DNA from: G963677445 sp963678275
GTDB taxonomy: Bacteria > Bacteroidota > Ignavibacteria > Ignavibacteriales > Melioribacteraceae
DNA length: 64,000 nt
Assembly: GCA_963678275.1 (NCBI GenBank)
Contig: OY782765.1
Coordinates: forward strand, 5,022,001-5,086,000
Reading direction: 5' to 3'
Under the pieces are notes generated by a model. It worked only from the letters and a program-made list of their open reading frames with translations. It was not told the DNA's origin and did no database searches. Positions 1-9,200 of this stretch are shown here, piece by piece. A program made the translations under genes and the position numbers. Position 1 is the stretch's first letter. The number at the start of each line of letters is the position of its first letter.

Positions 1-2019
1 ATATCAGTTAACTCGGCCCGCCCTACAGAACTGAATTTCGAGTTGAATGAATCTGTAATTGAGCTTGAAGGTGTTACAGTAAGCACAAGTTATTATGAAA
101 AAAATCCCAATGAACTTGTAAGTGTAAAGGAATTCAGCTATGAAGAGATAAGAAGGGCGCCAGGCGGATTTGAGGATGTGGTGAGAGCGTTATCGGTTCT
201 GCCAGGTGTGGCGCAGCAGTCGGCAGGCCGGAATGATCTGGTTGTGCGTGGCGGGGCTCCGTCTGAAAACCTCTATGTTGTGGATGGTTTTGTTGTGCCC
301 AATATAAACCATTTTGGAACACAGGGGGCGACTGGCGGACCGCTCAGTTTTATCAATCTCGATTTTGTCAATAATACAACATTTTCAACAGGAGGTTTTT
401 CCGCGAAATACGGGGATAAATTATCTTCGGTGCTTAATATTGATCTGCGCAATGGCAGAGAGGACCGGGTTGGTGGTAAGGCTGTAATTTCAGCCACGCA
501 GTTCGGACTGAATCTTGAGGGACCTGTTGTTGAAAACAGCTCTTTCATCGTTTCGGCGCGCAGAAGTTATCTTGATTTTATCTTCAATGCGGCAGGGTTT
601 AATTTTGTGCCTGAATACTGGGACCTGCTGACCAAATTTGATTATGATATAGATAACCACAACAAATTATCTTATCTCTTTGTCGGAGCCTTCGACCGGG
701 TTAAGTTTAATAATAATGATATGGAAGATAAGATAGATAATGCCCGAATTCTCGGCAGCGACCAGGACCAGTATGTAACCGGTATATCGTGGAAACATCT
801 TTTCGGAACCGGGTTCTTAAATGTCGGGTTAAGCCGTAATTATGTAGATTACTTTTCATACCAGAATGATGAGAATCTAAACCCTGTTTTCAGGAATAAT
901 TCTGTTGAGGCTGAAAACGAATTAAAAGCTGATCTGGTGCTCAAACTATCAGCCGGAAGCGAACTTAACGCCGGAGTTTCGGGAAAACTGATTAAAGTTG
1001 ATTCCGATATATATTTTCCATCATATTTTACAACAACATTTGGCGAAACCCTGCCGGTGAACAGAATCAATCGGGCTGATTATTATCATAAATACGCGGC
1101 TTACACTCAATTCAGCGCTCTTTTAACTGAGAAGCTCAGGGTAAACCTGGGCGCCCGCGCAGATTATTTCAGTGAGCTTGAGGAGAAATTTTATATCAGT
1201 CCGAGGTTTTCGGCAGGTTACTCTCTTAATGATGTCTCATCTTTAAGCTTCAGCGCGGGAATATATCACCAGTTTCCCTCCTATATCTGGCTGGTGTTTG
1301 ACGGGAATACAAGTCTGAAAGCAGTTAATGTTAACCAGTATATTCTTGGATATGAGTACCTTCTGAGAAGTGATACACGAATGAAAATAGAAGGTTTTTA
1401 TAAGCAATATAATGATTATCCGGCGAGCGCTCTAAGGCCCTATCTTGTGCTCGCAAATACCGGAGCCGGATACGCGGGGGCCGAGGATAACTTCACGACA
1501 TTCGGACTGGAACCATTATTGAGTGAAGGCAAAGGTAATTCGAGGGGAGTTGAATTTTCCGTTCAGAAGAAATCATCCGACCTGCCCTGGTATGGAATAT
1601 TCAGTCTTACCTATAGTGAAACAATGTTTACAGCTCTTGACGGTGTTGAAAGGCCGGGAAAATATGACCAGAAATGGATTCTTAGTATGAGCGGCGGATA
1701 TATCTTCAATGAAAAATGGGAGGCCTCAATGAAATTCCGTTTTTCAACAGGAAGTCCCTATACACCCTATAATAATGACGGGTCGCAGTCTGTTCCCCTC
1801 TATTTATCAGAAAGGTTTTCCCCGATTCACAGTCTTGATCTAAGGGTTGACCGCAGGTGGGATTTCGACGGCTGGAGTCTGATAACTTATATTGATGTTC
1901 AGAATGTATATAACATGAAGATGGTTACCAACATCAGGTGGAACAGGGAAGAGATGAAGGAGGAAACAAATTCATCGATAGGTGTGCTTCCTTCGATCGG
2001 GGTAAATCTTGAATTTTAA
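1..2019 (+). CDS. TonB-dependent outer-membrane receptor, 5' end cut by the window edge
   Basis: Outer-membrane beta-barrel transporter that takes up a ligand using TonB energy; the ligand cannot be told. The reading frame is open from base 1 with no stop, so the true start, signal peptide and probable N-terminal carboxypeptidase-regulatory-like domain lie upstream; the TTG at 43 is not a credible start. The plug domain is visible near the start (DVVRALSVLPGVAQ, then VVRGGAPSENLYVVDGF). The rest alternates aromatic beta strands and ends with a terminal Phe (GVNLEF), the usual OmpA/BAM recognition end of barrel proteins. A short gene follows 24 bp downstream, probably in the same transcript. 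Confidence 0.9.
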   Translation: MSVNSARPTELNFELNESVIELEGVTVSTSYYEKNPNELVSVKEFSYEEIRRAPGGFEDVVRALSVLPGVAQQSAGRNDLVVRGGAPSENLYVVDGFVVPNINHFGTQGATGGPLSFINLDFVNNTTFSTGGFSAKYGDKLSSVLNIDLRNGREDRVGGKAVISATQFGLNLEGPVVENSSFIVSARRSYLDFIFNAAGFNFVPEYWDLLTKFDYDIDNHNKLSYLFVGAFDRVKFNNNDMEDKIDNARILGSDQDQYVTGISWKHLFGTGFLNVGLSRNYVDYFSYQNDENLNPVFRNNSVEAENELKADLVLKLSAGSELNAGVSGKLIKVDSDIYFPSYFTTTFGETLPVNRINRADYYHKYAAYTQFSALLTEKLRVNLGARADYFSELEEKFYISPRFSAGYSLNDVSSLSFSAGIYHQFPSYIWLVFDGNTSLKAVNVNQYILGYEYLLRSDTRMKIEGFYKQYNDYPASALRPYLVLANTGAGYAGAEDNFTTFGLEPLLSEGKGNSRGVEFSVQKKSSDLPWYGIFSLTYSETMFTALDGVERPGKYDQKWILSMSGGYIFNEKWEASMKFRFSTGSPYTPYNNDGSQSVPLYLSERFSPIHSLDLRVDRRWDFDGWSLITYIDVQNVYNMKMVTNIRWNREEMKEETNSSIGVLPSIGVNLEF

Positions 2020-2043
2020 TAATTAATAAACGAAGAGGTAAAA

Positions 2044-2274
2044 ATGGCAGACAACTTTGAAAGTGAAATAAAAAAAATTGACGATGTTTATTCAGATATC
2101 GTCGCGGCATTGCTGAACAAACCGGAAGCGCAGGATTATGAAACATCACGCATTTATTTTGAGAATGTGGCGGCGAAAATGAATCAGTGGGCATCTGATC
2201 TGAAAGATGTAAAAAAGATGCTTGAGAGCAGGGAGCCGCTTAGGGACCTGACCGCTGACAACAGGCCCGCGTAA
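2044..2274 (+). CDS. Small hypothetical protein, 76 aa
   Basis: Not recognised. It is a charged, mostly helical protein without signal peptide or membrane segment (starts MADNFESEIKKIDDVYSD), so probably cytoplasmic. An AGAGG ribosome binding site lies 5 bp before the ATG. It follows the receptor gene by 24 bp and is closed by a hairpin terminator at 2282-2308, so it is probably the last gene of the receptor transcript. Codon use and the good Shine-Dalgarno support a real gene; the function is unknown. Confidence 0.7.
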   Translation: MADNFESEIKKIDDVYSDIVAALLNKPEAQDYETSRIYFENVAAKMNQWASDLKDVKKMLESREPLRDLTADNRPA

Positions 2275-2281
2275 AATTAAT

Positions 2282-2308
2282 GAGGGCCGGATTCCGGTCC
2301 TCTTGTTT
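2282..2308 (+). terminator. Rho-independent terminator after the receptor/76-aa unit
   Basis: A 9-bp stem (2282-2290 with 2294-2302, one G-T wobble) with an ATT loop is followed by TTGTTT. It sits 8 bp after the stop of the 76-aa gene. Confidence 0.75.
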
Positions 2309-2332
2309 ATAACCAAAAATTTCCCGGTTAAT

Positions 2333-3034
2333 ATGAAAAAAATAGTATTGATTATTCTGTTTTTTAACAGTATCAGTTCAGCTTCTTTTTATGATGATCT
2401 CGATCTTTTTTACTCTAAATATGTAATTAACGGACAGGTGAAATATGAGGAGATAATGAATGATAAATCATTGCTGAACAGTATCGCCGCAGGGATATCA
2501 GGCTCACTGCCGGGGAAAAATGAAGCGCCTGATATTAAGAAGGCTTACTGGATTAATGTTTATAACTTTCTGGTAATAAAATCGGTAATTGACAGTATGC
2601 CGGTAAAATCACCTTTAAAAGTAAAAGGATTTTTTACTGAGCCGCTACATACCATCGGGGGTAATAAATATTCACTTGACCAGGTGGAAAAAGAAATACT
2701 ATTTAAACTTGACGGCGATCCCCGTCTCCATTTTGTGCTGGTCTGCGCTGCGAAAAGTTGTCCCGAATTGCAGCCCTATGCTTACCGGGCAGACAGCCTC
2801 GATTCTCTGCTTGAAGAAAGAACTTACGCTGTTATTAATGACAGCAGGTATGTGGAATATGATGAGGCGGGCAATACTCTCAGACTAAATTCAATATTTA
2901 AATGGTATATTAAAGACTTTGAAAGAAGCGGCGGATCACTAATCGGTTACCTTAACGGCTACCTCGTGAATAAGTTTCCGGAGAATGCGAAGATTGAATA
3001 TATGGTTTATGACTGGAACCTGAACCAGGGATAA
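2333..3034 (+). CDS. DUF547 family exported protein
   Basis: Secreted or periplasmic protein of the DUF547 family, whose biochemical role is not established. The ATG at 2333 is chosen over an in-frame TTG at 2303 because it begins a clean signal peptide (MKKIVLIILFFNSISSA) and the TTG lies inside the preceding terminator. Family features seen: the AYWINVYNFLVIKSV segment, the GGNKYSLDQVEKEILF segment, and a late block with LRLNSIFKWYIKDFE. The conserved CAAKSCPEL segment holds two Cys. Length (233 aa) is normal for the family. It seems to stand alone, since a terminator precedes it and a 527-bp gene-poor spacer follows. Confidence 0.85.
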   Translation: MKKIVLIILFFNSISSASFYDDLDLFYSKYVINGQVKYEEIMNDKSLLNSIAAGISGSLPGKNEAPDIKKAYWINVYNFLVIKSVIDSMPVKSPLKVKGFFTEPLHTIGGNKYSLDQVEKEILFKLDGDPRLHFVLVCAAKSCPELQPYAYRADSLDSLLEERTYAVINDSRYVEYDEAGNTLRLNSIFKWYIKDFERSGGSLIGYLNGYLVNKFPENAKIEYMVYDWNLNQG

Positions 3035-3561
3035 ACTCAAGGGCAGAGGAGCGCTTCGAAAAGAGTCAAACTTTGTAGAAATTGTCGAGATTTCAATTAA
3101 CAATGAATAATCAAAAAGACAAAGAGGACCGCTGATTTTTCTGATTACTCGGATTTCGCTGACTGATGCTTAAGAAACCCCACCAAATCACCATTACACA
3201 AAACTCCGCGAATAACATGTTGTCGATGACCAGAACGAGTGCGCTTTTTTTTCTGAATTACTTGTTGGTTTTAGCCTGGCAGGTTTTGCAGGATTAATAG
3301 GATATAATGCGCTTCAAAATCGGGCTCGGAATCGTTTTTTGTTTCTGAACCGACTGCGTTTTCGGGAAGGATGATTTCTAAAGGATAAAGATATTATGTT
3401 ATCGTTTAATTGATTTTCACGAAATTCTTTAGTAATTTTAAAATGTGACTGATTTATGGGCAAAATAATTACTCTTGATCCTGGCGTGAAGCTTTGGAAC
3501 CTGGTAATTAACGTTTTTTAGTTTTAACCTGTTTTTGTTATAACTTCAACCCGGAGATTTT
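3035..3561. other. Gene-poor spacer, nothing definite
   Basis: AT-rich spacer of 527 bp with only short low-complexity fragments like those in other spacers of the window (for example the ATTAACAATGAATAAT type near 3100). I see no coding frame with a ribosome binding site until 3562 and no clear terminator after the DUF547 gene. A promoter for the 3562 unit should lie at its right end but none is convincing. Confidence 0.5.
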
Positions 3562-3711
3562 ATGTCGGAACATTACGTGAATCAGTCGCGATTTGCTAAA
3601 ATCAGGGAATTGATTTTTAGAAAGTATGGTGTGAAAAGATGTGAACCTGGTGTATCAATATCTGAATACCCTTTTTTCAGAGCAGTCAATAGGAAGAGGG
3701 AGAATAAATGA
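3562..3711 (+). CDS. Small ORF, 49 aa, translationally coupled to the next gene
   Basis: Begins MSEHYVNQSRFAKIREL and ends with a basic tail (AVNRKRENK). GGAG lies 7 bp before the ATG, and its TGA overlaps the ATG of the 339-aa gene (ATGA at 3708-3711), which is the usual sign of coupled translation. It has one Cys, many Arg/Lys, no signal peptide and no membrane segment. I do not recognise the family. Its position directly before a BtrH-like protein leaves open that it is a peptide substrate or a small partner, but this is inference only. It could also be just a translated leader. Confidence 0.55.
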   Translation: MSEHYVNQSRFAKIRELIFRKYGVKRCEPGVSISEYPFFRAVNRKRENK

Positions 3712-4727
3712 CAATAGAAAAGATTGACCTGGGAATTGACTGGTTCATCGACAAAGAGGCTCTGGGCAGAGGTGAGCCGGGGCTTACTAATTCATTTATT
3801 TCTTCGGTGGCGGGTTTGCTGAATTATCTCGATGGTTCTGTAGATCCTGTGTGGCTTATGGGCGTTACAGGTTTCGCGTTCAAAATATGCGCGGGTGAAA
3901 AATTCACTAATTGCGGAATGACTGCTTTTAACCGGCCTGAAATAATACGTGAGGTTTTCAGAATTGCCGGATACGAATGTGAACTGATGAGCACAAGCAC
4001 ATCCTTTATTGAACAAAAAGAGGAAATATATTCGAAAACATGTAAAGCCATCAAAAGGTCACTCAACAATGGTATTCCTGTTCTTGCCTGGGATAACAGC
4101 TTATCTAAATGGGCGCTGATTAAAGGTTATGATGATCTCCATAAATGTTTGCTTTCTATTATTGATGATAACAGGAATATCAGACTTGATTACCAAAGGC
4201 CCTGGCTGAATGGAACTATGGTTTTAAACATTGCGGCGCCGGGTGAAAAGATCTCAGAATTTAATGATAACGCTTTTGATATGAGTCTGGTAAAGGCTTT
4301 ATCACATTCTATGGGAGAGGCAAAAATTGACCGGACGGGATTTCGTACCGGGTTGGCGGCGTATAAGATGCTGGCAATGTTATTTGAATGGTGGGCATCG
4401 GGCATTGAAACTAATACCATAGAAAATGAAAATTTGACGCTTAGCGAAAACGCGAAAATTTGTTCAGCACAGATTTATTCGGCCAGATGTTACGCGAGGC
4501 AGTATCTCGCGAAATATTCTGACAAGAACAATATGTTGCGTCACGCTGAATATTGTTATGGCAGTGTGGCAAGTTATCTGAAGCCGATTTGGGATTATTT
4601 CAGGAAAGAGGGGCCTGCTGACGCTGATATTTTTAATACATTCGCTTCTTATATTCGAAATGCCTCTTCGGCTGAAGAACAGGGCTTATACTATTTAAGA
4701 GAATACCTGGAGTATCAGAAAATCTGA
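3708..4727 (+). CDS. BtrH-like (papain-fold related) protein, 339 aa, tentative
   Basis: The N-terminal half looks like the BtrH N-terminal/DUF4872 type: a LTNSFISSVAGLLNYL helix where these proteins usually start, WLMGVTGFAFKI, then alternating segments around GIPVLAWD and a KWALIKGYDD strand. BtrH-type proteins transfer acyl groups from carrier proteins in antibiotic pathways and have a cysteine-peptidase fold. The catalytic Cys expected in the first helix appears to be replaced (GLTNS), so it may be inactive. The C-terminal half (about 200-339) is helical with several aromatic and Cys residues. It is coupled to the 49-aa ORF by a 4-bp overlap. The family call is weak; the gene itself is clear. 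Confidence 0.6.
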   Translation: MTIEKIDLGIDWFIDKEALGRGEPGLTNSFISSVAGLLNYLDGSVDPVWLMGVTGFAFKICAGEKFTNCGMTAFNRPEIIREVFRIAGYECELMSTSTSFIEQKEEIYSKTCKAIKRSLNNGIPVLAWDNSLSKWALIKGYDDLHKCLLSIIDDNRNIRLDYQRPWLNGTMVLNIAAPGEKISEFNDNAFDMSLVKALSHSMGEAKIDRTGFRTGLAAYKMLAMLFEWWASGIETNTIENENLTLSENAKICSAQIYSARCYARQYLAKYSDKNNMLRHAEYCYGSVASYLKPIWDYFRKEGPADADIFNTFASYIRNASSAEEQGLYYLREYLEYQKI

Positions 4728-4766
4728 ACGGTATTCAAGGCTCGTCAATAAATGGAGGATATTTAA

Positions 4767-4836
4767 ATTACGAATTACGAATTACGAATTACGAATTACG
4801 AATTACGAATTACGAATTACGAATTACGAATTACGA
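4767..4836. repeat. Tandem array of the heptamer ATTACGA, 10 perfect units
   Basis: Ten uninterrupted copies of ATTACGA. Related heptamer arrays occur at 16317-16372 and 41042-41069, all in spacers. Not CRISPR: there are no spacers between units. Confidence 0.95.
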
Positions 4837-4980
4837 AGGAAAGGTATGTGATGTAGCTAAGCATTGTATTTTTTAATCATCCGGGCAACAAGACTATTAT
4901 CAGGTGAAAATGTGTGCCATTTTTTTTGAAGGGAATAATGACTTTTCTCTGAATTCGTTTATTCCTGAGCCGGCAAAGCA

Positions 4981-5113
4981 AGAAACACTGAACCTGTCCG
5001 GTAGCTGAGCGGAGTCGAAGCTACCACCGCTGGTTTCGATCCGCCGCGGTGGACTTACCTCCGGCTGTGTTCATGAAATATTTTGCCATTTTGCGTAGAA
5101 TTTAACTCCTTAC
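4981..5113. repeat. Composite intergenic repeat, twin of 54365-54497
   Basis: About 133 bp that recur almost identically 49 kb away. It contains the GCTGAGCGGAGTCGAAGC segment, a GATCCGCCGCGG palindrome, and one copy of the TTTTGCGTAGAATTTAACTC element. Noncoding. Confidence 0.9.
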
Positions 5114-5207
5114 CGAATAAACCGGCGGAGCCGGAAGTGGATAGTCAGTTAATTGATAATTAAACAGTTTTTTATGATTACTCACATTATCCTGCTTGTC
5201 TTTTTAA

Positions 5208-5476
5208 TCCCAGAACTCCTGATCCCTGTAATAAAAGACAATAACTTACATGGATTCATTCGCAAAATAAAATTGCGGGATAGAAGTCTGGAAGAAAGTC
5301 CCGTCAGGGACAGCAGAAAATAGCCCCGCAATTCATTGTGGGGTAAATGGGTAACATTCAATCACAAAAAGTCCCGTCAGGGACGACAGAGACAACCGTA
5401 TATATTGAGAACTTGGGATATAATAATTCGCGATGAACTTCCGCGATTTCATTTTGCGAGAGGTAAGGAGTTCTGA
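5208..5476. repeat. Left arm of an inverted repeat pair around the giant surface protein gene
   Basis: The two blocks 5208-5310 and 5405-5476 reappear in reverse complement, in the same relative order, at about 11645-11760 and 11305-11390. Inside are two copies of the GTCCCGTCAGGGAC hairpin (near 5298 and 5371). The right arm has extra sequence between its two blocks. Confidence 0.85.
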
Positions 5477-5749
5477 ATCCACTTATTTTTTCCTACTTCT
5501 TTTCGGCATCATCATCAAATTCCGCCGGGAATATTGCCCTGGTTATAAAGGCAATAAGGTTCAAATTATTGAGGGTCTGCCATTGCTATTAAGGTTAAAA
5601 GACTAAAGAATAAGGTTCTTTTGTCGGGTTTTCCAGAGAGAAATTCACGCCTCAAATAAATCGTCATTTTACGAATAATTTTGAGCTCATGGAGTATTTA
5701 TCAATTGTCTTTTTAATTGTTCATTGTACATTATTAATTGTTCATTGAA

Positions 5750-5798
5750 ATTTTACCAATTTGCGTAGAATTTAACTCCTTACGGAGTAATCATAATC
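5750..5798. repeat. REP-like element with ACTCCTTACGGAGT hairpin
   Basis: One copy of the most frequent repeat of the window: an AT-rich lead TTTGCGTAGAATTTAACTCC followed by a 5-bp stem hairpin (ACTCC, TTAC loop, GGAGT) and AATCATAA. Other copies lie near 5077, 16536, 16716, 17551, 22597, 22735, 23130, 32668, 38120, 41450, 41938, 42360, 52013 and 54459, in both orientations and always between genes. The rest of 4728-6279 holds no gene that I can support. Confidence 0.9.
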
Positions 5799-6279
5799 CT
5801 TTTTTCGAGTAGGAATCGTTTTCATTAACTTCGGATATTCAATATCCTGTCATTTAAGGAAAGAAATTAATTGTTAAGTTGCTTATGGCAGATCAAACCC
5901 ATCGATTCCTGTAACAGGCGCAGTCCATCCTTCCCTTCAAAATTTTGAAATTTTTCAGAGGCCGCACTCAACATTAAAAGGAAATAAACGATAATAGATC
6001 AGGGGTAAAATGCCCTGATTTTCATTATCGGAGAAAATATGTTTTTTGGCTTTTACTTTCGGTTTTATAGAGATAAAATGTCTCAAAAATTTGTCCCGGA
6101 ATATTATTATTTCATCCGGTCTAAAGGCATTTTTATCGAAAAAACGGAACAGTTTATTAATAGTATTGTAAATTTCCGGTGAGATCGAATCCCATATTTA
6201 ATGATCGGACAAAAAATTTAGCTGAAAAAATATTATTACGGTGAAAATGAAATTAAAAAAATATACACATGGAGGTATC

Positions 6280-9200
6280 ATGACAGGATGTTACAAAAAT
6301 ATCGGGCAGCGCCTGATGATTTATCTGACAATGTTTTTAATTATCGGGGGAGCAGGTTCATTGCTTGCCCAGAACACAGATGATCCCTGTGATCTTTCAG
6401 GAATGACTACATTCACACAGGGTGGATGGGGATCAGGAGCCAGCGGCAACAACCCCGGCTCAATACGCGACGCCCATTTCGATGAAGTATTTCCGCAGGA
6501 TATGGTAATTACAGGCGGACAATATACATTAAAGTTTACATCCAGCGCGGCAGTGGAAAATTATCTGCCGGCGGGCGGCCCCTCTAAAGCTATGACGGGT
6601 AATCTTACCAATCCCACCAATAAGAAAGCTGCAGGTGGAATTCTTGGCGGACAGATAACTGCTCTTACATTAAATGTTGAATTCGACAGAGCCGGAAAAA
6701 TAGGCACCGGAGCCTATGAACTCGCCGAGCTTGTTATTACAGGCGGGCCATTTCAGGGAATGACCGTTGATGAATTTCTTGATCTCGCGCAGACCGCATT
6801 GACAGGAGGAAACACACAGGGATTTTCATATAGTGAATTTAATGACGCCGCAACAGCCTTAAATGAAAATTTTGACAACGGTACTGTTAACCACGGTTAC
6901 GTTACATGCCCGCCGACAATCACCGGGAGTCTTGGCGATAAAGTATGGCTTGATGTAAATGGCAATGGTGTTCAGGATAACGGCGAAACAGGTGTTTCAA
7001 ATGTTACAGTAAAATTATATCTGGATGGAGCGTTATTTGAGACAACAACAACCAACCAGAATGGTATATATTTATTTGATGATCTGAACGGCGATGATTA
7101 TGAAGTTGAGTTCGTCCTGCCCGCAGGATATGAATTCAGCCCTCAGAACCAGGGAAATAATGATAACCTTGATTCAGACGCGAATACCACAACGGGGAAA
7201 ACAGGCACAATAACTCTGGCAAATGGTGATCACAGGACAGATGTTGACGCAGGCCTGGTGTTGCTGAAAGCGAGCCTCGGAAATTATGTTTGGCTTGATG
7301 AAGATCATGATGGTGTTCAGGATGGAAATGAGGCGGGAGTTGAAGGTATCACTGTAAAACTACTTAATTCAGGCGGTTCGGAAATCAGTTCAACCACAAC
7401 AAATGAGGATGGTCTTTACAGCTTTACCGATCTTAATCCGGGCGCATATTCAGTCCAGTTTGTTAAACCTTCAGGTTATTCTTTCAGTCCGAAGGACAGC
7501 GGCAATGACCTTGTTGATTCAGACGCTGATCTGACAACAGGAAAAACTGCCCAGGTTACTTTAGCGGCAGGAGATAATAATACTTCACTTGACGCAGGTA
7601 TTTATGATATTAAAGGAAGCATCGGTGATTACGTTTGGAATGATACCGATAATGATGGTGTGCAGGATCTTGGTGAAACCGGAATTGAAGGAGTTACGGT
7701 AACTCTTTATAAATGTAATGATACACAGGCAGCCTCAACCACAACTGACGCTGATGGCAAATATCTTTTTGATGAGCTGCTGCCCGATGATTATTATGTG
7801 AAATTTACATTGCCGAACGGATTTATGTTCAGTCCGAAAGATGCCGGAAGTAATGACGCGAAAGACTCAGACGCCAATACTACAACAGGAAAGACAGAGT
7901 GTATTACACTTGGCGCCGCCGAAAATAATCTTACTCTTGACGCCGGTATGTTCGAACCAAAAGCAAGCCTTGGCGATTTTGTCTGGATTGACCTTGATGA
8001 AGATGGTGTCCAGGATAATGGCGAGCCTGTTATGGCTAATGTTCCTGTTTCACTTTATACATGCGACGGCAATTTTATTACTCAGACAAATACAGATCAA
8101 TATGGTAAATATCTCTTCGGCGGACTTGATCCGGGTGATTATAAAGTTAAATTCACCAAACCGAACGGATACTATTACACAGTTAAAGATGCCGGCGCTG
8201 ATGACGCGCTCGACTCAGACGCTGATCCGGTTACCGGTTTTACAGCCTGTGTTACATTGGCCGCTCTGGAAGAAAATACTTCGGTTGACGCCGGATTTTA
8301 CCAGCCGACCGCGAGCATAGGCAACTTTGTATGGGAAGATACAGACAAAGATGGTGTTCAGGATAATGGAGAACCAGGTTTCGAGGGAGCTCTGGTTAAA
8401 CTTTATAACTGCGGTGATGATCTTCTCGCCACAACCATCACCAATGAAAATGGTTTTTATCTCTTCTCAAACTATCCTGCAGGCGATTATTATGTGAGAT
8501 TTATTCTGCCGAACGGATATGAGTTCTCACCGAAAGACGCCGGCGCGGATGACGCGAAAGATTCGGACGCGGACCAGACAACCGGAAAAACCGACTGCTT
8601 CTCTCTCGCGGCTGGTGATAATGATGATTCAAGAGACGCGGGTATTTATCCCACACCGGTTACTGTTGATATAGAAATAACAAAAACAGCAAGTGAAATG
8701 AATCCCGATGATGGCGATCCCCTTTCATTCACAATTACAGCTAAAAACAATGGCCCGGCCAACGCTGCTTCTGTTGAGGTTAAGGATCTTCTGCCGGATG
8801 GTTTTGACCTTTCGGGAACAACAACCTCACAGGGAACCTTCGACAATGTTTCAGGTATCTGGACAGTTGGCGCGCTTAATTCAGGCCAGACTGCCACGCT
8901 TACTGTTAACGGGGAAGTAAACCTCGGATCATCAGCTCCGTTCGAATTATATGAAGCTGAAGGATTTAATCTCTTCGTACTGGAAAACCTTATTCAGCCA
9001 TCCGCTGATACAGAAGGTAAAGTTGCGGTAGGCGGAAACGCTTCACTCAATAACTATAGTGTTGGCGATCTACTACAGCCCTCAGGCGGAACAGTTGATG
9101 TATTAATTGTCGGCGGTCATCTGGAATATGGAAGCGGAAGTGTTGAAGCGGGCAATATTGTTTATGGCCAGTCAACTAACCTGCCTAAACCGCAGGTGAG

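Noticed and set aside
4767..4836. CRISPR-like regular repeats
   Set aside because: Units are 7 bp and directly tandem; no spacers and no cas genes in the window.
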